A stretch of 64,000 nucleotides of DNA from Chryseobacterium mucoviscidosis (GCF_002177115.1 NZ_MVAG01000122.1:434001-498000), one strand, 5' to 3'; counted from the stretch's first letter, positions 32,688 through 41,881 are shown. Translations and numbers: made by a program. Notes: a model not told the origin generated them from the sequence alone.

Positions 32688-32993
32688 TTATACGATTTCG
32701 CTGGTTAATTCTCTTGAAAGCAGTTTTTCGTGCATCGGTTTCAAAAGATCCATTGAGCCTGTTTTTACCGTGCATTTCCCTTTGAAATGAACCAGAATTG
32801 TACATTGCTCGGCTTGTTCTAACGTGTGTTTGCAAATCTCAATCAGACAATCAATAACATAATCAAATGTGTGAACGTCATCGTTATGCAAAACCAATTT
32901 ATAGACTTCATCGGTCTCATCCAATACGAGAACTTCTTCTTCGTACTGACGTTTCGGATCTTCGTAATCTTTTATGCTGTTATAAAAAATCAT
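32688..32993 (-). CDS. clpS: ATP-dependent Clp protease adaptor ClpS
   Basis: A 101-residue adaptor that hands N-degron substrates to the ClpA or ClpC unfoldase. The core LVLHNDDVHTFDYVIDCL matches ClpS: the N-D-D acidic cluster binds the free N-terminus and the hydrophobic pocket follows. The VHFKGKCTVKTGSMDLL strand-helix segment completes the fold. The N-terminal 25 residues are the variable extension. It follows the CNNM gene with a 21-base gap and ends at a terminator. Confidence 0.9.
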   Translation of the reverse strand: MIFYNSIKDYEDPKRQYEEEVLVLDETDEVYKLVLHNDDVHTFDYVIDCLIEICKHTLEQAEQCTILVHFKGKCTVKTGSMDLLKPMHEKLLSRELTSEIV

Positions 32994-33014
32994 GTTTACA
33001 TGGTTTACAATAGA

Positions 33015-34373
33015 TTAAACTTCTCCTATTTTTTCGGCAAGATCACTAATGCTGTTGGGTTCTTCATATACCAACTCTACAAGCTCTACACTTTTATTGT
33101 TCATTTTAAGAATCTTGAAATGATAATTTTCCAGATCAAATTCCTGATTTTCTTCCGGAATGTCGGCTAAAGCATGAAGAATAAAACCGGCTAATGTATT
33201 GTACTCGCTTTCTTCGGAAAGCGGTAATTTTTTAGGGATGAATTCATTGATTTCGTCCAATGGCTGTGTTGCCTGAACCCAGTATGTATTTTCTCCGATC
33301 TTGTCTACAATTTTTTCTTCATCGTCTTCTTCATCCTGAATTTCTCCTACAAGCTCCTCCAAAATATCTTCAAGAGTAATGATTCCTTCAGTTCCTCCGA
33401 ATTCATCAATAACAATTGCCAAATGCTGCTTTTTCTGCTGGAAAATTTTCAGTAAGTCTGAAATCTTTTTACTTCCTACTACAAAAAATGCATCACGCAT
33501 CAGTTCTTTAAGATCTTCATGATTCAGTTCGCCTTTTCTTTTTACAAATTCTCTGATGATTTCTTTAGTGTACAAAACACCAATCACGTTATCAATAGAA
33601 TTTTCGTAGACCGGAATACGGGAATATCCGCTTTCCATGATTTTATTAATGATTTCATTGATATCTTCTTCAAAATCGATGGAAGTAATGTTCTGACGCG
33701 GAACCATGATCTGTTTTGCAGAATGATCTGTAAAATCAAATGCATTTTTAATGATCTCATAATTCTCCTCTTCAATTTCTCCACTGTCCGCACTTTGTTT
33801 TACCAAAAGCTGAAGTTCTTCTGTAGAGTGAATTTCATGTTCAGAAGCCGGATGAATTTTTACCAGTCTCAAAAAGGTATTCGACATTAAATTCATCAAC
33901 CAGATAAAAGGCTTGAAAACTGTATAAAAAACTCTTAACGGAATTGCAGTTGCCATTGTAGTCGATTCTGATTTTCTGATGGCAATGGATTTCGGAATAA
34001 GCTCCCCGAAAACAATGTGCATGATCGTAATGAGCACAAAACTTGTAATCACTGAAATTGAAGTGATGGTTGCCTGACTAAGATCAATACTAAGAGAATG
34101 GAAAATATTTTCTACAATATGATGTAGCGCACTTTCCCCTACCCAACCTAAAGCCAGGGAAGCCAACGTAATACCAAGCTGTGTAGCGGAAAGATATTCA
34201 TCAAGATGTTTGATGATATGCTCTGCCTGTTTTGCCATAGAATTCCCTTCTGCGGCTTTTATCTGAATCTGTGAATAACGAACTTTAACAATTGAAAATT
34301 CTGCGGCTACGAAAAAGCCATTAAGTAAAACAAGTAATAAGGCCAGCAAAAGCCTGACTATGTCCGAGTCCAT
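33015..34373 (-). CDS. CNNM/CorC-family transporter (hemolysin family)
   Basis: A 452-residue membrane protein of the family once called hemolysin-related and now linked to magnesium or cobalt export. Residues 1-195 are the DUF21 membrane domain with about four helices (LLLALLLVLLNGFFVAAEFS is the first). Residues about 205-330 are a CBS pair, marked by IMVPRQNITSIDFEEDI, SRIPVYENSIDNVIGVLYTKEI and LAIVIDEFGGTEGIITLED. The last 80 residues are the CorC_HlyC domain. It precedes clpS. A TATATTTG box lies at 34400-34407. Confidence 0.9.
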   Translation of the reverse strand: MDSDIVRLLLALLLVLLNGFFVAAEFSIVKVRYSQIQIKAAEGNSMAKQAEHIIKHLDEYLSATQLGITLASLALGWVGESALHHIVENIFHSLSIDLSQATITSISVITSFVLITIMHIVFGELIPKSIAIRKSESTTMATAIPLRVFYTVFKPFIWLMNLMSNTFLRLVKIHPASEHEIHSTEELQLLVKQSADSGEIEEENYEIIKNAFDFTDHSAKQIMVPRQNITSIDFEEDINEIINKIMESGYSRIPVYENSIDNVIGVLYTKEIIREFVKRKGELNHEDLKELMRDAFFVVGSKKISDLLKIFQQKKQHLAIVIDEFGGTEGIITLEDILEELVGEIQDEEDDEEKIVDKIGENTYWVQATQPLDEINEFIPKKLPLSEESEYNTLAGFILHALADIPEENQEFDLENYHFKILKMNNKSVELVELVYEEPNSISDLAEKIGEV

Positions 34374-34399
34374 TTAGAAATTATATAAATTTAGTTCTA

Positions 34400-34407
34400 C
34401 AAATATA
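34400..34407 (-). promoter_or_regulatory. -7 box (TATATTTG) for the CNNM gene
   Basis: The minus-strand TATATTTG lies 26 bases before the start codon at 34373. A TTG at 34424-34426 is 16 bases further upstream. Confidence 0.5.
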
Positions 34408-34428
34408 TACAAAATAAAAATAACAAAA

Positions 34429-34453
34429 AAAGCATCGTGATCTACGATGCTTT
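34429..34453 (-). terminator. Terminator of the ATP synthase operon
   Basis: The arms AAAGCATCGT (34429-34438) and ACGATGCTTT (34444-34453) pair perfectly around GATCT, with an A-run to the left. It lies 22 bases past the atpG stop and ends the visible operon. Confidence 0.8.
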
Positions 34454-34475
34454 AATATTGTGTTAAAATAATTCT

Positions 34476-35339
34476 TTACGAATTTTTCAAGGCTTCTGCT
34501 CCGGAAACGATCTCTAAGATTTCGTTTGTAATGGCAGCCTGTCTTGCTTTGTTGTAGAAGATGACCAAATCGTTCTTCAAAGCCTGCGCGTTGTCTGTTG
34601 CTTTGTGCATCGCCGTCATTCTCGCTCCGTGTTCAGAAGCTACTGAATCCAGGATTGCTTTGAAAACCTGAGTCTTGATTGACTTAGGAATAAGGTTATC
34701 TAAGATTTCTTCTCTGTTTGGCTCAAAGATATAATCTGTTTCTACCTGAGATTCTGTATTTTCAGGCATTGAGATCGGAAGAAGCTGTTCTGTAGTTACT
34801 TCCTGAGTCGCTGCATTAACGAATTTATTATAAATTAAATAAACTTCATCAAATTTACCTTCTTTGAAGCTGCCCATTACTGCTTCTGCAATGTGAGCTA
34901 CCGCATCGAAGTTCAGGTTATCATACACAGCACTTTCGTTTGCATACACCGTACGCGTTCTTCTTACAGCATCAAAAGCTTTTTTACCAACAGAAAGAAC
35001 TTCCACCTCGTATTGAGATTTGTTTTGAAACTGTGCATTAAGTTCCTTAACGATGGAAGAGTTAAAAGCTCCGGCAAGACCTCTGTTTGAAGTAATAGCG
35101 ATGAAAAGTATTCTTTTTACTTCTCTTTTTTGAGCGTAAACAGAAATCTGATCAGGATCTGAACTGGAATTTACATTCTGGATAAGTTCCTGTAATTTCT
35201 CAGAATAAGGTCTTAACATTACGATTGCATCCTGTGCTTTTTTAAGCTTCGCAGCGGAAACCATTTTCATAGCACGGGTAATTTGCATCGTAGATGAAAT
35301 TGACGTAATTCTGCCTCGTATTTCTTTTAAGTTTGCCAT
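34476..35339 (-). CDS. atpG: F1 ATP synthase gamma subunit
   Basis: The central rotor stalk of F1, 287 residues. The N-terminal helix MANLKEIRGRITSISSTMQI followed by TRAMKMVSAAKLKKA is the coiled coil that turns inside the alpha3beta3 ring. The mid-part SNRGLAGAFN and the C-terminal helix MTAMHKATDNAQ...YNKARQAAITNEILEIVSGAEAL complete the family set. It is the last gene of the atpB-E-F-H-A-G unit; atpD and atpC are absent here, as is usual in Flavobacteriia where they lie elsewhere. An 82-base self-complementary spacer separates it from atpA. Confidence 0.96.
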   Translation of the reverse strand: MANLKEIRGRITSISSTMQITRAMKMVSAAKLKKAQDAIVMLRPYSEKLQELIQNVNSSSDPDQISVYAQKREVKRILFIAITSNRGLAGAFNSSIVKELNAQFQNKSQYEVEVLSVGKKAFDAVRRTRTVYANESAVYDNLNFDAVAHIAEAVMGSFKEGKFDEVYLIYNKFVNAATQEVTTEQLLPISMPENTESQVETDYIFEPNREEILDNLIPKSIKTQVFKAILDSVASEHGARMTAMHKATDNAQALKNDLVIFYNKARQAAITNEILEIVSGAEALKNS

Positions 35340-35345
35340 ATTGGG

Positions 35346-35421
35346 TTAGTTGTTGGTTGTCGGTTGTTGGTTGCTAGTTTTAGAAAATTCTGTCAACTAT
35401 CAACCAAAAACCATCAACTAA
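35346..35421. repeat. Self-complementary GTT/AAC-rich spacer between atpA and atpG
   Basis: The left arm 35346-35373, a run of GGTTG-type words, and the right arm 35394-35421, a run of CAACC/CAACT words, can pair at 23 of 28 positions around a 20-base loop. No T-tract follows. In the mRNA it would form a long imperfect hairpin just before atpG. Confidence 0.6.
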
Positions 35422-35424
35422 TTT

Positions 35425-37002
35425 TTAGTTATATTTTGCAGCTAGATCGTTAGCAGCCTGCTTAAGAACACTTGTAATTGAATCATCAATTTTTCCTGCT
35501 TTAATGGCAGCCATTGTATCCGGATGCTTAGATCTTAGGAACTCGATGTATTCTATCTGGAATTCTTTTACTTTTCTGATAGGAACGTTTCTCAATAAGT
35601 TCTCTGTTCCTGCATAGATCATTGCAACCTGGCTGTCTACCGGAAGTGGAGAGTTTACCGGCTGCTTAAGGATTTCTACGTTTCTTTCCCCTTTAGAGAT
35701 TACCGCTAATGTAGCAGCATCAAGGTCTGAACCGAACTTAGCAAACGCTTCTAATTCTTTATACTGAGCCTGGTCTAATTTAAGCGTACCAGAAACTTTT
35801 TTCATTGATTTGATCTGAGCGTTACCTCCTACTCTGGATACAGAGATACCTACGTTGATCGCAGGACGAACCCCTGAGTTGAATAGATCAGACTCCAAGA
35901 AGATCTGTCCGTCTGTAATAGAGATTACGTTGGTAGGAATATACGCAGATACGTCACCCGCCTGAGTTTCAATGATTGGAAGTGCTGTTAATGAACCACC
36001 ACCTTTTACGATTGGTCTTAAAGACTCAGGTAAATCGTTCATCTGTCTTGCGATATTGTCATCCGCGATTACTTTCGCAGCTCTTTCCAATAATCTTGAG
36101 TGAAGGTAGAAAACGTCTCCAGGATATGCCTCACGACCCGGTGGTCTTCTTAAAAGTAGAGAAAGCTCACGGTAAGCAACTGCCTGTTTAGATAAATCAT
36201 CATAAACGATCAAAGCTGGTCTTCCGGTGTCTCTGAAGAACTCACCGATTGCAGCTCCTGCCATTGCAGAATATACCTGCATAGGAACCGGATCCGATGC
36301 GTTAGCCGCAACGATTACCGTATACGCCAAAGCTCCTTTATCAGAAAGTGTTTTAACGATTTGTGCTACAGTAGACGCTTTCTGTCCGATAGCAACATAT
36401 ATACAATATACAGGGTTACCTGCATCAAAGAATTCTTTTTGGTTGATGATCGTATCGATCGCAACAGTAGTTTTACCTGTCTGTCTGTCACCGATGATAA
36501 GCTCTCTCTGTCCTCTTCCTACAGGGATCATAGAGTCGATTGCAACGATACCTGACTGTAAAGGTTCAGTTACCGGCTGTCTGTAAATAACTCCGGGAGC
36601 TTTTCTTTCCAATGGCATTTCGTATAAATCCCCAGTAATAGGACCTTTACCATCGATAGGGTTACCAAGAGTATCTACTACTCTTCCTAACATTCCTTCT
36701 CCTACTTTAATAGAAGAGATTCTGTTTGTTCTTCTTACTGTATCTCCTTCTTTTACTAATTTACTTTCACCAAGTAGCGCAACACCTACGTTGTCTTCTT
36801 CAAGGTTTAGTACAATACCTTCTACATCACTAGAAAATTTCACCAACTCTCCGTATTGTACGTTTTCTAACCCGTATACACGAGCAATACCATCACCGAT
36901 GGTTAAAACTGTACCTACTTCCTCAACGTTTGATTGAGTATCGAAGTTGGCCAATTGCTGTTTTAAGATCGCAGATACTTCTGCCGGATTTATTTCTGCC
37001 AT
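35425..37002 (-). CDS. atpA: F1 ATP synthase alpha subunit
   Basis: The non-catalytic nucleotide-binding subunit of F1, 525 residues. The Walker A loop is [13 protein letters not shown], the Walker B region is [37 protein letters not shown] (parts [12 protein letters not shown] and [17 protein letters not shown]), and the arginine-finger region is [17 protein letters not shown]. Three alpha-subunit domains are evident, starting with the beta-barrel at residues 25-95. It sits between an unrecognised exported-protein gene (37037-37522) and atpG in the operon. Confidence 0.97.
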   Translation of the reverse strand: MAEINPAEVSAILKQQLANFDTQSNVEEVGTVLTIGDGIARVYGLENVQYGELVKFSSDVEGIVLNLEEDNVGVALLGESKLVKEGDTVRRTNRISSIKVGEGMLGRVVDTLGNPIDGKGPITGDLYEMPLERKAPGVIYRQPVTEPLQSGIVAIDSMIPVGRGQRELIIGDRQTGKTTVAIDTIINQKEFFDAGNPVYCIYVAIGQKASTVAQIVKTLSDKGALAYTVIVAANASDPVPMQVYSAMAGAAIGEFFRDTGRPALIVYDDLSKQAVAYRELSLLLRRPPGREAYPGDVFYLHSRLLERAAKVIADDNIARQMNDLPESLRPIVKGGGSLTALPIIETQAGDVSAYIPTNVISITDGQIFLESDLFNSGVRPAINVGISVSRVGGNAQIKSMKKVSGTLKLDQAQYKELEAFAKFGSDLDAATLAVISKGERNVEILKQPVNSPLPVDSQVAMIYAGTENLLRNVPIRKVKEFQIEYIEFLRSKHPDTMAAIKAGKIDDSITSVLKQAANDLAAKYN

Positions 37003-37036
37003 TGTATGGTTGTTTTTTCTTTTTTTAAAATAATTT

Positions 37037-37522
37037 TTATCTTCCTACACTGATATTAAAACCGTTTCTTGGTCTTGAATCCTGAATGATAACTGTTTGT
37101 TGTGAATGATTTGCAGCAGATTTTGAAAAATCATTTCCGTATTTCATCACAAAAACATCCAAGTTTTCCTTATTAAAAGAGAAATCATCATTAATTATAT
37201 TAGCTTTATATATCAATTTCGCGATTTCCCATGGAGTATCTCTAATTTCAACTGTTTTATCTGTTCCAATAAATTTTACAATATAATAATTAGGAACACC
37301 TTCCGCAAAAATTTGTCTACTGTAATTCTGTTGAATATATTTCATGAAGACAAGTTCCTTTTTTGCTTTAGAAAACAATGAAACTGTACCATAGCCATTC
37401 TCATCTTCATATGATAACCATTCTTTATCATCAATCAGAACCACTGATTTCTTAAATTTTACCTTCTGTCCAAAAATAATACAAGAAGTAAATATAAAAA
37501 GACCAAATAAAACTTTTTTCAT
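37037..37522 (-). CDS. Exported protein of unknown function inside the ATP synthase operon
   Basis: A 161-residue protein that I do not recognise. The N-terminus [19 protein letters not shown] is a signal peptide, though the internal TSC could also be read as a weak lipobox. The mature part is beta-rich: [34 protein letters not shown] and [18 protein letters not shown] helical tail [18 protein letters not shown] follows. It lies in the same direction between atpH (13 bases upstream) and atpA (34 bases downstream), so it must be co-transcribed. An exported protein in this place is unusual and may be a recent insertion without harm to the operon. Confidence 0.7.
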   Translation of the reverse strand: MKKVLFGLFIFTSCIIFGQKVKFKKSVVLIDDKEWLSYEDENGYGTVSLFSKAKKELVFMKYIQQNYSRQIFAEGVPNYYIVKFIGTDKTVEIRDTPWEIAKLIYKANIINDDFSFNKENLDVFVMKYGNDFSKSAANHSQQTVIIQDSRPRNGFNISVGR

Positions 37523-37535
37523 CTGTGTTGTTATA

Positions 37536-38075
37536 TTAATTTAAGCTAAAATCTTTTTTAACCTGATTAAGTTTAGACTTCACAGAAGCATCTATTTGCT
37601 GGTCTCCAACTCTTAAAATATAACCTCCTAAAATTTCAGGTTTTACGTTAATCTGCAAATCAAAATTTGCATTGGTATTAACAAGATTGGAATTTCTTAA
37701 AATCTGATCTAGGTTTTCTTTGGAAAGCTGAGTTGCAGAGGTAACAGTTACTCTCTGTACTCCACTGATATCTTCAACTTTGTTAATAAATTCCTGAGCA
37801 ATATTTTTCAACTGGTTTTCACGACCGTGTCTGATTACCAAAGTAATCAAGTTCTGTGAAGAAGCTGACAAACCTTTGAAAATCTCTTTTGCTACTTCTA
37901 TTTTCTTTTTAGAATCGATGTATGGGGTAAGGAAGAATTTCTTTAAGTCCTGAGACTCATTCATCAACTTTACAACATCTTTCATTTCAGAAAATACAGT
38001 AGCCGTTTGACCTGACTCATTTGTAAAATCAAGTAAACCTTGTGCATATCTTTTAGCTACTTTAGATGTAAGCAT
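37536..38075 (-). CDS. atpH: F1 ATP synthase delta subunit
   Basis: The peripheral stalk subunit linking F1 to the b dimer, 179 residues. The N-terminal six-helix domain starts SKVAKRYAQGLLDFTNE, the classic A-x-x-Y-A-x-A/G-L start. The C-terminal RVTVTSATQLSKENLDQIL and the ending PEILGGYILRVGDQQIDASVKSKLNQ match the family signature (G-G-x-x-x-R-x-G-x-x-x-x-D-x-S). It begins 2 bases after atpF ends. Confidence 0.95.
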   Translation of the reverse strand: MLTSKVAKRYAQGLLDFTNESGQTATVFSEMKDVVKLMNESQDLKKFFLTPYIDSKKKIEVAKEIFKGLSASSQNLITLVIRHGRENQLKNIAQEFINKVEDISGVQRVTVTSATQLSKENLDQILRNSNLVNTNANFDLQINVKPEILGGYILRVGDQQIDASVKSKLNQVKKDFSLN

Positions 38076-38077
38076 TA

Positions 38078-38572
38078 TTAGTTAAGGTTTGATTTGTTTA
38101 AATAATTTTGAACTAATTCGTTTTGAGCTTCGCTGTTGTCTAACTTCTGCTTCAAAATAGACTCCGCGATGTTTACTGATAAAGTACCGATCTGAGTTTT
38201 GATATCTGCCATTGCAGCATTTTTTTCAGCATTGATGGTTTGTTTAGCTGCTTCAATCATTTTATCTCCTTCTACTTTAGCAACATCTTTAGCTTCACCT
38301 ACGATTTTATCTCTGATTTCTCTTGCTTCTTTAAGGATAGCATCTCTTTCGATTTTAGCCTCACGAATAATTCTCTCGTTATCCGCTTTTAATACTTCCA
38401 TTTCCTTTTTAGCTAAAACAGCTTGATTTAGTGCATCCTGAATAGAAGTTTCTCTATCATTTACTGCATTTACAATTGGTTTCCAAGCGAATTTTGCAAG
38501 AAGAAATAATAGGATAACAAAAGTAAGCGTCATCCAAAACAAAAGTCCAATTCCAGGTTCTATAATTCCCAT
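38078..38572 (-). CDS. atpF: F0 ATP synthase b subunit
   Basis: The 164-residue peripheral stalk. One membrane helix at residues 8-28 (LLFWMTLTFVILLFLLAKFA) is followed by a long charged helix through the rest of the protein, including the typical FAWKPIVNAVNDRE turn. The remainder is coiled coil (AKKEMEVLKADNERIIREAK). It is preceded by atpE with a 99-base gap. Confidence 0.94.
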   Translation of the reverse strand: MGIIEPGIGLLFWMTLTFVILLFLLAKFAWKPIVNAVNDRETSIQDALNQAVLAKKEMEVLKADNERIIREAKIERDAILKEAREIRDKIVGEAKDVAKVEGDKMIEAAKQTINAEKNAAMADIKTQIGTLSVNIAESILKQKLDNSEAQNELVQNYLNKSNLN

Positions 38573-38671
38573 ATCTGTAAATTCTTTTTTAAGTGTTATT
38601 TTATGGATTGTTTTTAAAATTCTTAGCAGCAGCCAACCGCTTAACTGCTAAGAATGTTTTTTTGAGGATAA

Positions 38672-38890
38672 TTACTTGATGAAAGCACCAAAGATAATCG
38701 CGATAAGACCAGCACCTTCAATAAGACCAGCAGCAATAAGCATTGCTCCTTGAATCTTACCAGCTTGCTCAGGTTGTCTAGCGATAGCGTCCATTGCGTG
38801 ACCTCCGATTTTTCCGATACCAAGACCTACTCCTAATACTGCTAAACCGATACCTACGTAAATTAATCCTGCTCCAGTTGATAAATCCAT
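38672..38890 (-). CDS. atpE: F0 ATP synthase c subunit
   Basis: The rotor-ring proteolipid, 72 residues, with two membrane helices and the polar loop ARQPE at 37-41. The ion-carrying carboxylate is E58 in AAGLIEGAGLI. The serine/threonine after the glutamate and the helix-1 glutamine that mark sodium-coupled rings are absent, so a proton-driven ring is likely. The high glycine content of helix 1 (GIGLAVLGVGLGIGKIGG) is normal. It lies 45 bases downstream of atpB. Confidence 0.95.
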   Translation of the reverse strand: MDLSTGAGLIYVGIGLAVLGVGLGIGKIGGHAMDAIARQPEQAGKIQGAMLIAAGLIEGAGLIAIIFGAFIK

Positions 38891-38935
38891 AATAAATAAA
38901 TTATATAAGTTAAAATTATTTTTCTTTTTTGTTAA

Positions 38936-40063
38936 TTAGTGAGCGTGTTCTTCATGACCATGCTCGTGTTCATGCTCCGCAACTGCAATACCAATAAACA
39001 ATGCCGATAATACCGTAAAGATATAAGCTTGTAATGCAGCAACTAATAATTCCAATACGGAAACAAACAATGCTAATGGCACAGATGCAAATCCTAAGAA
39101 TGGAGATTTGAAAATGAAGATTAGTGAAATAATCGCCAAGATCATAATGTGTCCTGCTGTAACGTTAGCGAAAAGTCGCATCATTAAAGCGAAAGGTTTT
39201 GTAAAGATTCCGATAATCTCAATTGGAACCATGATTGGGTACAACAAGATTGGAACTGGCGGCATAAAGATGTGTTTCCAATAATCTTTATTAGCACTGA
39301 ATAATGTAATTAATAATGTAATGATTGCCAAAACCGCAGTGATTGCGATGTTACCTGTAAGGTTTGCACCAAATGGAAAGAATGGAATTAACCCGAATAA
39401 GTTGTTAAACCAAATAAAGAAGAATGCTGTTAACAAATACGGCATATATCTTTTATATTTAACTGATCCAATGTTTGGAATCGCCACTTCATCTCTAAGA
39501 AATACAATTACTGGCTCTAATAATTTCCCAGCCCCTTTTGGCAATTGAGATTTTTTATAATTCCTTGCCATTCCTATGAAAATAACTGCCATAAAAATAA
39601 CTGACAAGAACATTGAAGCCGCATTTTTAGTAATTGAAAGATCAAAAAACACTTCGTTTGATTTTTGTTTTCCGCTAATAATTGAAAATAATGTTGCTTT
39701 TTCAATTCCTTTAGTAGAAACCACCTGACCTTCTTCTAAAGTATACCCATCATGTTCGTGACCATGCGCAATACTGCTTGAAAGAAAAGTATGCCAACCT
39801 TCATTATCCTTAATAATTACTGGTAAAGGAACAGAAACATGATGTTCTTCGCCGTTATCATCTTTTGTAGTCCATAAATGCCATTCGTTTGAATCACCAA
39901 TGTGTTCCATGATCATCTTGGTCGCATTGAAGCTCTCTCCGGCTTCTTTGTTCTCTACTTTTTCAGCTGACTTTTCGCCTTCAGATTCATGTTGTGCATT
40001 AGCGAAACCACTAATGAATACAAATAAAAATGCGAAAAATAATGAAGAAATTTTTCTGTTCAT
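38936..40063 (-). CDS. atpB: F0 ATP synthase a subunit with histidine-rich ends
   Basis: The proton-channel stator, 375 residues. A signal-like segment (1-23, ending SGFANA) is followed by a hydrophilic domain of about 130 residues, with histidine clusters in GEEHHVSVPLPV and AHGHEHDGY. About five or six membrane helices follow; the essential arginine is R296 in FALMMRLFANVTAGHIM, and ALQAYIFTVLSALFIG is the last conserved helix. The tail is AVAEHEHEHGHEEHAH. The long periplasmic N-terminus is known in Bacteroidota a subunits; the strongly histidine-rich tail could bind metal, but that is inference. First gene after a promoter at 40084-40114. Confidence 0.94.
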   Translation of the reverse strand: MNRKISSLFFAFLFVFISGFANAQHESEGEKSAEKVENKEAGESFNATKMIMEHIGDSNEWHLWTTKDDNGEEHHVSVPLPVIIKDNEGWHTFLSSSIAHGHEHDGYTLEEGQVVSTKGIEKATLFSIISGKQKSNEVFFDLSITKNAASMFLSVIFMAVIFIGMARNYKKSQLPKGAGKLLEPVIVFLRDEVAIPNIGSVKYKRYMPYLLTAFFFIWFNNLFGLIPFFPFGANLTGNIAITAVLAIITLLITLFSANKDYWKHIFMPPVPILLYPIMVPIEIIGIFTKPFALMMRLFANVTAGHIMILAIISLIFIFKSPFLGFASVPLALFVSVLELLVAALQAYIFTVLSALFIGIAVAEHEHEHGHEEHAH

Positions 40064-40083
40064 ATCTCTTTTTTAATCGTGTG

Positions 40084-40114
40084 CAAATATATCGATTTTA
40101 TTAAACTTTACCAA
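40084..40114 (-). promoter_or_regulatory. Promoter of the ATP synthase operon
   Basis: On the minus strand, TTG (40112-40114), a 20-base spacer and TATATTTG (40084-40091) match the Bacteroidota consensus, 20 bases upstream of the atpB start. The upstream small membrane gene can therefore be transcribed separately. Confidence 0.7.
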
Positions 40115-40143
40115 TATTAAAAATTGATTTTTATCATCAAAAA

Positions 40144-40413
40144 TCAAGATTTATTAATCAGTCTTATTACAGGTATATATATTAGAAGAGAAGCTACAAT
40201 AAAACATATCACAATAAAGAGAAAGTTCTCTATTGTTTTGTCAATTATTATCAATGATATTATCAGCCAAATAATATCTTTAGGCATATTTATCAATAAA
40301 AACTTCATCCCCGCATTTACCTTACCATATATATAATTTTTAAATATAGCATAAGCAGTAATATTTAATACCAAAATCAGCAATATGACAATTAAACTAT
40401 CCATAAAATTCAT
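40144..40413 (-). CDS. Small membrane protein upstream of atpB, possibly AtpI-like
   Basis: An 89-residue protein with three membrane helices (SLIVILLILVLNITAYAIF, IIWLIISLIII and NFLFIVICFIVASLLIYIP). Bacteroidota atp operons often carry one or two small hydrophobic genes before atpB; they are thought to help assemble the c ring or carry magnesium, as AtpI/AtpZ do. I see no family motif strong enough to name it. The -7 box at 40418-40425 is only 4 bases from this start, so the message is either leaderless from here or translation begins at the next ATG, 40404. Confidence 0.6.
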   Translation of the reverse strand: MNFMDSLIVILLILVLNITAYAIFKNYIYGKVNAGMKFLLINMPKDIIWLIISLIIIDKTIENFLFIVICFIVASLLIYIPVIRLINKS

Positions 40414-40417
40414 TTTG

Positions 40418-40425
40418 CAAAAATA
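40418..40425 (-). promoter_or_regulatory. -7 box (TATTTTTG) for the small membrane gene upstream of atpB
   Basis: The minus-strand TATTTTTG ends 4 bases from the first ATG at 40413 and 13 bases from the second at 40404. Confidence 0.45.
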
Positions 40426-40488
40426 GAATTATAATTTCAAGGAAAGCAAATCTCCATATCTTATTATAATATATCCTAAAAATTTCCT

Positions 40489-40496
40489 TATTTTTG
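40489..40496 (+). promoter_or_regulatory. -7 box (TATTTTTG) for ffh
   Basis: TATTTTTG ends 23 bases before the ffh start codon at 40520. No clear TTG at the -33 distance; it is divergent from the small membrane gene's promoter. Confidence 0.5.
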
Positions 40497-40519
40497 CAAA
40501 CCTATAATTTACAATACAT

Positions 40520-41881
40520 ATGTTTAATAGTTTACAGGATAAATTAGACAAAGCGCTGCATAATATTTCAGGACGTGGAAAAATCACGGAAATCAACGTT
40601 GCGGAAACCGTAAAAGAAATTCGTAGAGCATTGGTGGATGCCGATGTTAATTATAAAGTTGCAAAAGATCTTACCAAAAGAGTTCAGGACAAAGCCTTAG
40701 GACAGGACGTTCTTACATCGCTTACTCCGGGACAGCTAATGACGAAAATCGTTCACGATGAGTTAGTAGATCTTATGGGTGGTTCTCAGGAAGGAATCAA
40801 CCTTTCAGGAAAGCCTTCTGTAATTCTTATCGCTGGACTTCAGGGTTCCGGTAAGACTACCTTCTCCGGAAAACTGGCGAATTATTTAAAAACAAAAAGA
40901 AATAAAAAACCTCTTTTGGTTGCGTGTGACGTCTATCGTCCTGCTGCGATCGATCAGCTTAAAGTTTTAGGCGGACAAATCGGGGTTCCGGTTTTCACGG
41001 AAGAAGGTTCTATGGATCCTTCAAGCATTTCTCAGAATGCGATTAATTTTGCAAAAGCAAACGGTCATGATGTAGTGATCGTGGATACAGCGGGTCGTTT
41101 GGCAATTGATGAGCAGATGATGAAGGAAATTAAAACCGTTCATTCTGTGATTACGCCAAACGAAACACTTTTCGTTGTTGACTCCATGACGGGACAGGAT
41201 GCTGTGAATACTGCAAAAGCATTCAACGATACTTTGAATTTTGACGGGGTTGTTTTAACGAAATTAGACGGTGATACTCGAGGCGGAGCTGCTTTAACAA
41301 TCCGTTCTGTTGTTGAAAAGCCAATTAAATTCATTTCTACAGGAGAGAAAATGGAGGCTTTGGATCTTTTCTACCCGGAAAGAATGGCAGACAGAATCTT
41401 AGGAATGGGAGACGTTGTTTCCTTGGTAGAAAGAGCTCAGGAACAGTTTGATGAAGAGGAAGCGAAAAAACTTCACAAGAAAATCGCTAAAAACGAATTC
41501 GGTTTTGATGATTTCCTAAAACAGATCAACCAGATCAAAAAGATGGGGAATATGAAGGATTTGATGGGGATGATTCCTGGTGTTGGAAAAGCAATTAAAG
41601 ATGTTGAGATCAGCGATGATGCATTTAAACATATTGAAGCAATCATCTACTCTATGACTCCTGAAGAAAGAAGAAAACCTTCTATCATCAACACCCAGAG
41701 AAAAAACAGAATTGCAAAAGGGGCAGGAAGAAAAATTGAGGATGTTAACCAATTGATGAAGCAATTCGATCAGATGGGTAAAATGATGAAAATGATGCAG
41801 GGTCCTCAAGGAAAACAGATGATGCAGATGATGAGCAAAATGCCAAATATGCCTGGAATGGGCGGAATGTTCGGTAAATAA
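40520..41881 (+). CDS. ffh: Signal recognition particle protein Ffh
   Basis: The GTPase that, with 4.5S RNA, targets membrane proteins to the FtsY receptor and translocon. At 453 residues it has the N, G and M domains. G motifs: G1 GLQGSGKTTFSGKLA, the insertion-box ACDVYRPAAIDQL, G3 DTAGRLAIDEQMM, G4 TKLDGDTRGGA. The C-terminal M domain has the expected methionine-rich tail (MGKMMKMMQGPQGKQMMQMM). It is followed 31 bases later by a TM2-domain gene in the same direction. Confidence 0.96.
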   Translation: MFNSLQDKLDKALHNISGRGKITEINVAETVKEIRRALVDADVNYKVAKDLTKRVQDKALGQDVLTSLTPGQLMTKIVHDELVDLMGGSQEGINLSGKPSVILIAGLQGSGKTTFSGKLANYLKTKRNKKPLLVACDVYRPAAIDQLKVLGGQIGVPVFTEEGSMDPSSISQNAINFAKANGHDVVIVDTAGRLAIDEQMMKEIKTVHSVITPNETLFVVDSMTGQDAVNTAKAFNDTLNFDGVVLTKLDGDTRGGAALTIRSVVEKPIKFISTGEKMEALDLFYPERMADRILGMGDVVSLVERAQEQFDEEEAKKLHKKIAKNEFGFDDFLKQINQIKKMGNMKDLMGMIPGVGKAIKDVEISDDAFKHIEAIIYSMTPEERRKPSIINTQRKNRIAKGAGRKIEDVNQLMKQFDQMGKMMKMMQGPQGKQMMQMMSKMPNMPGMGGMFGK

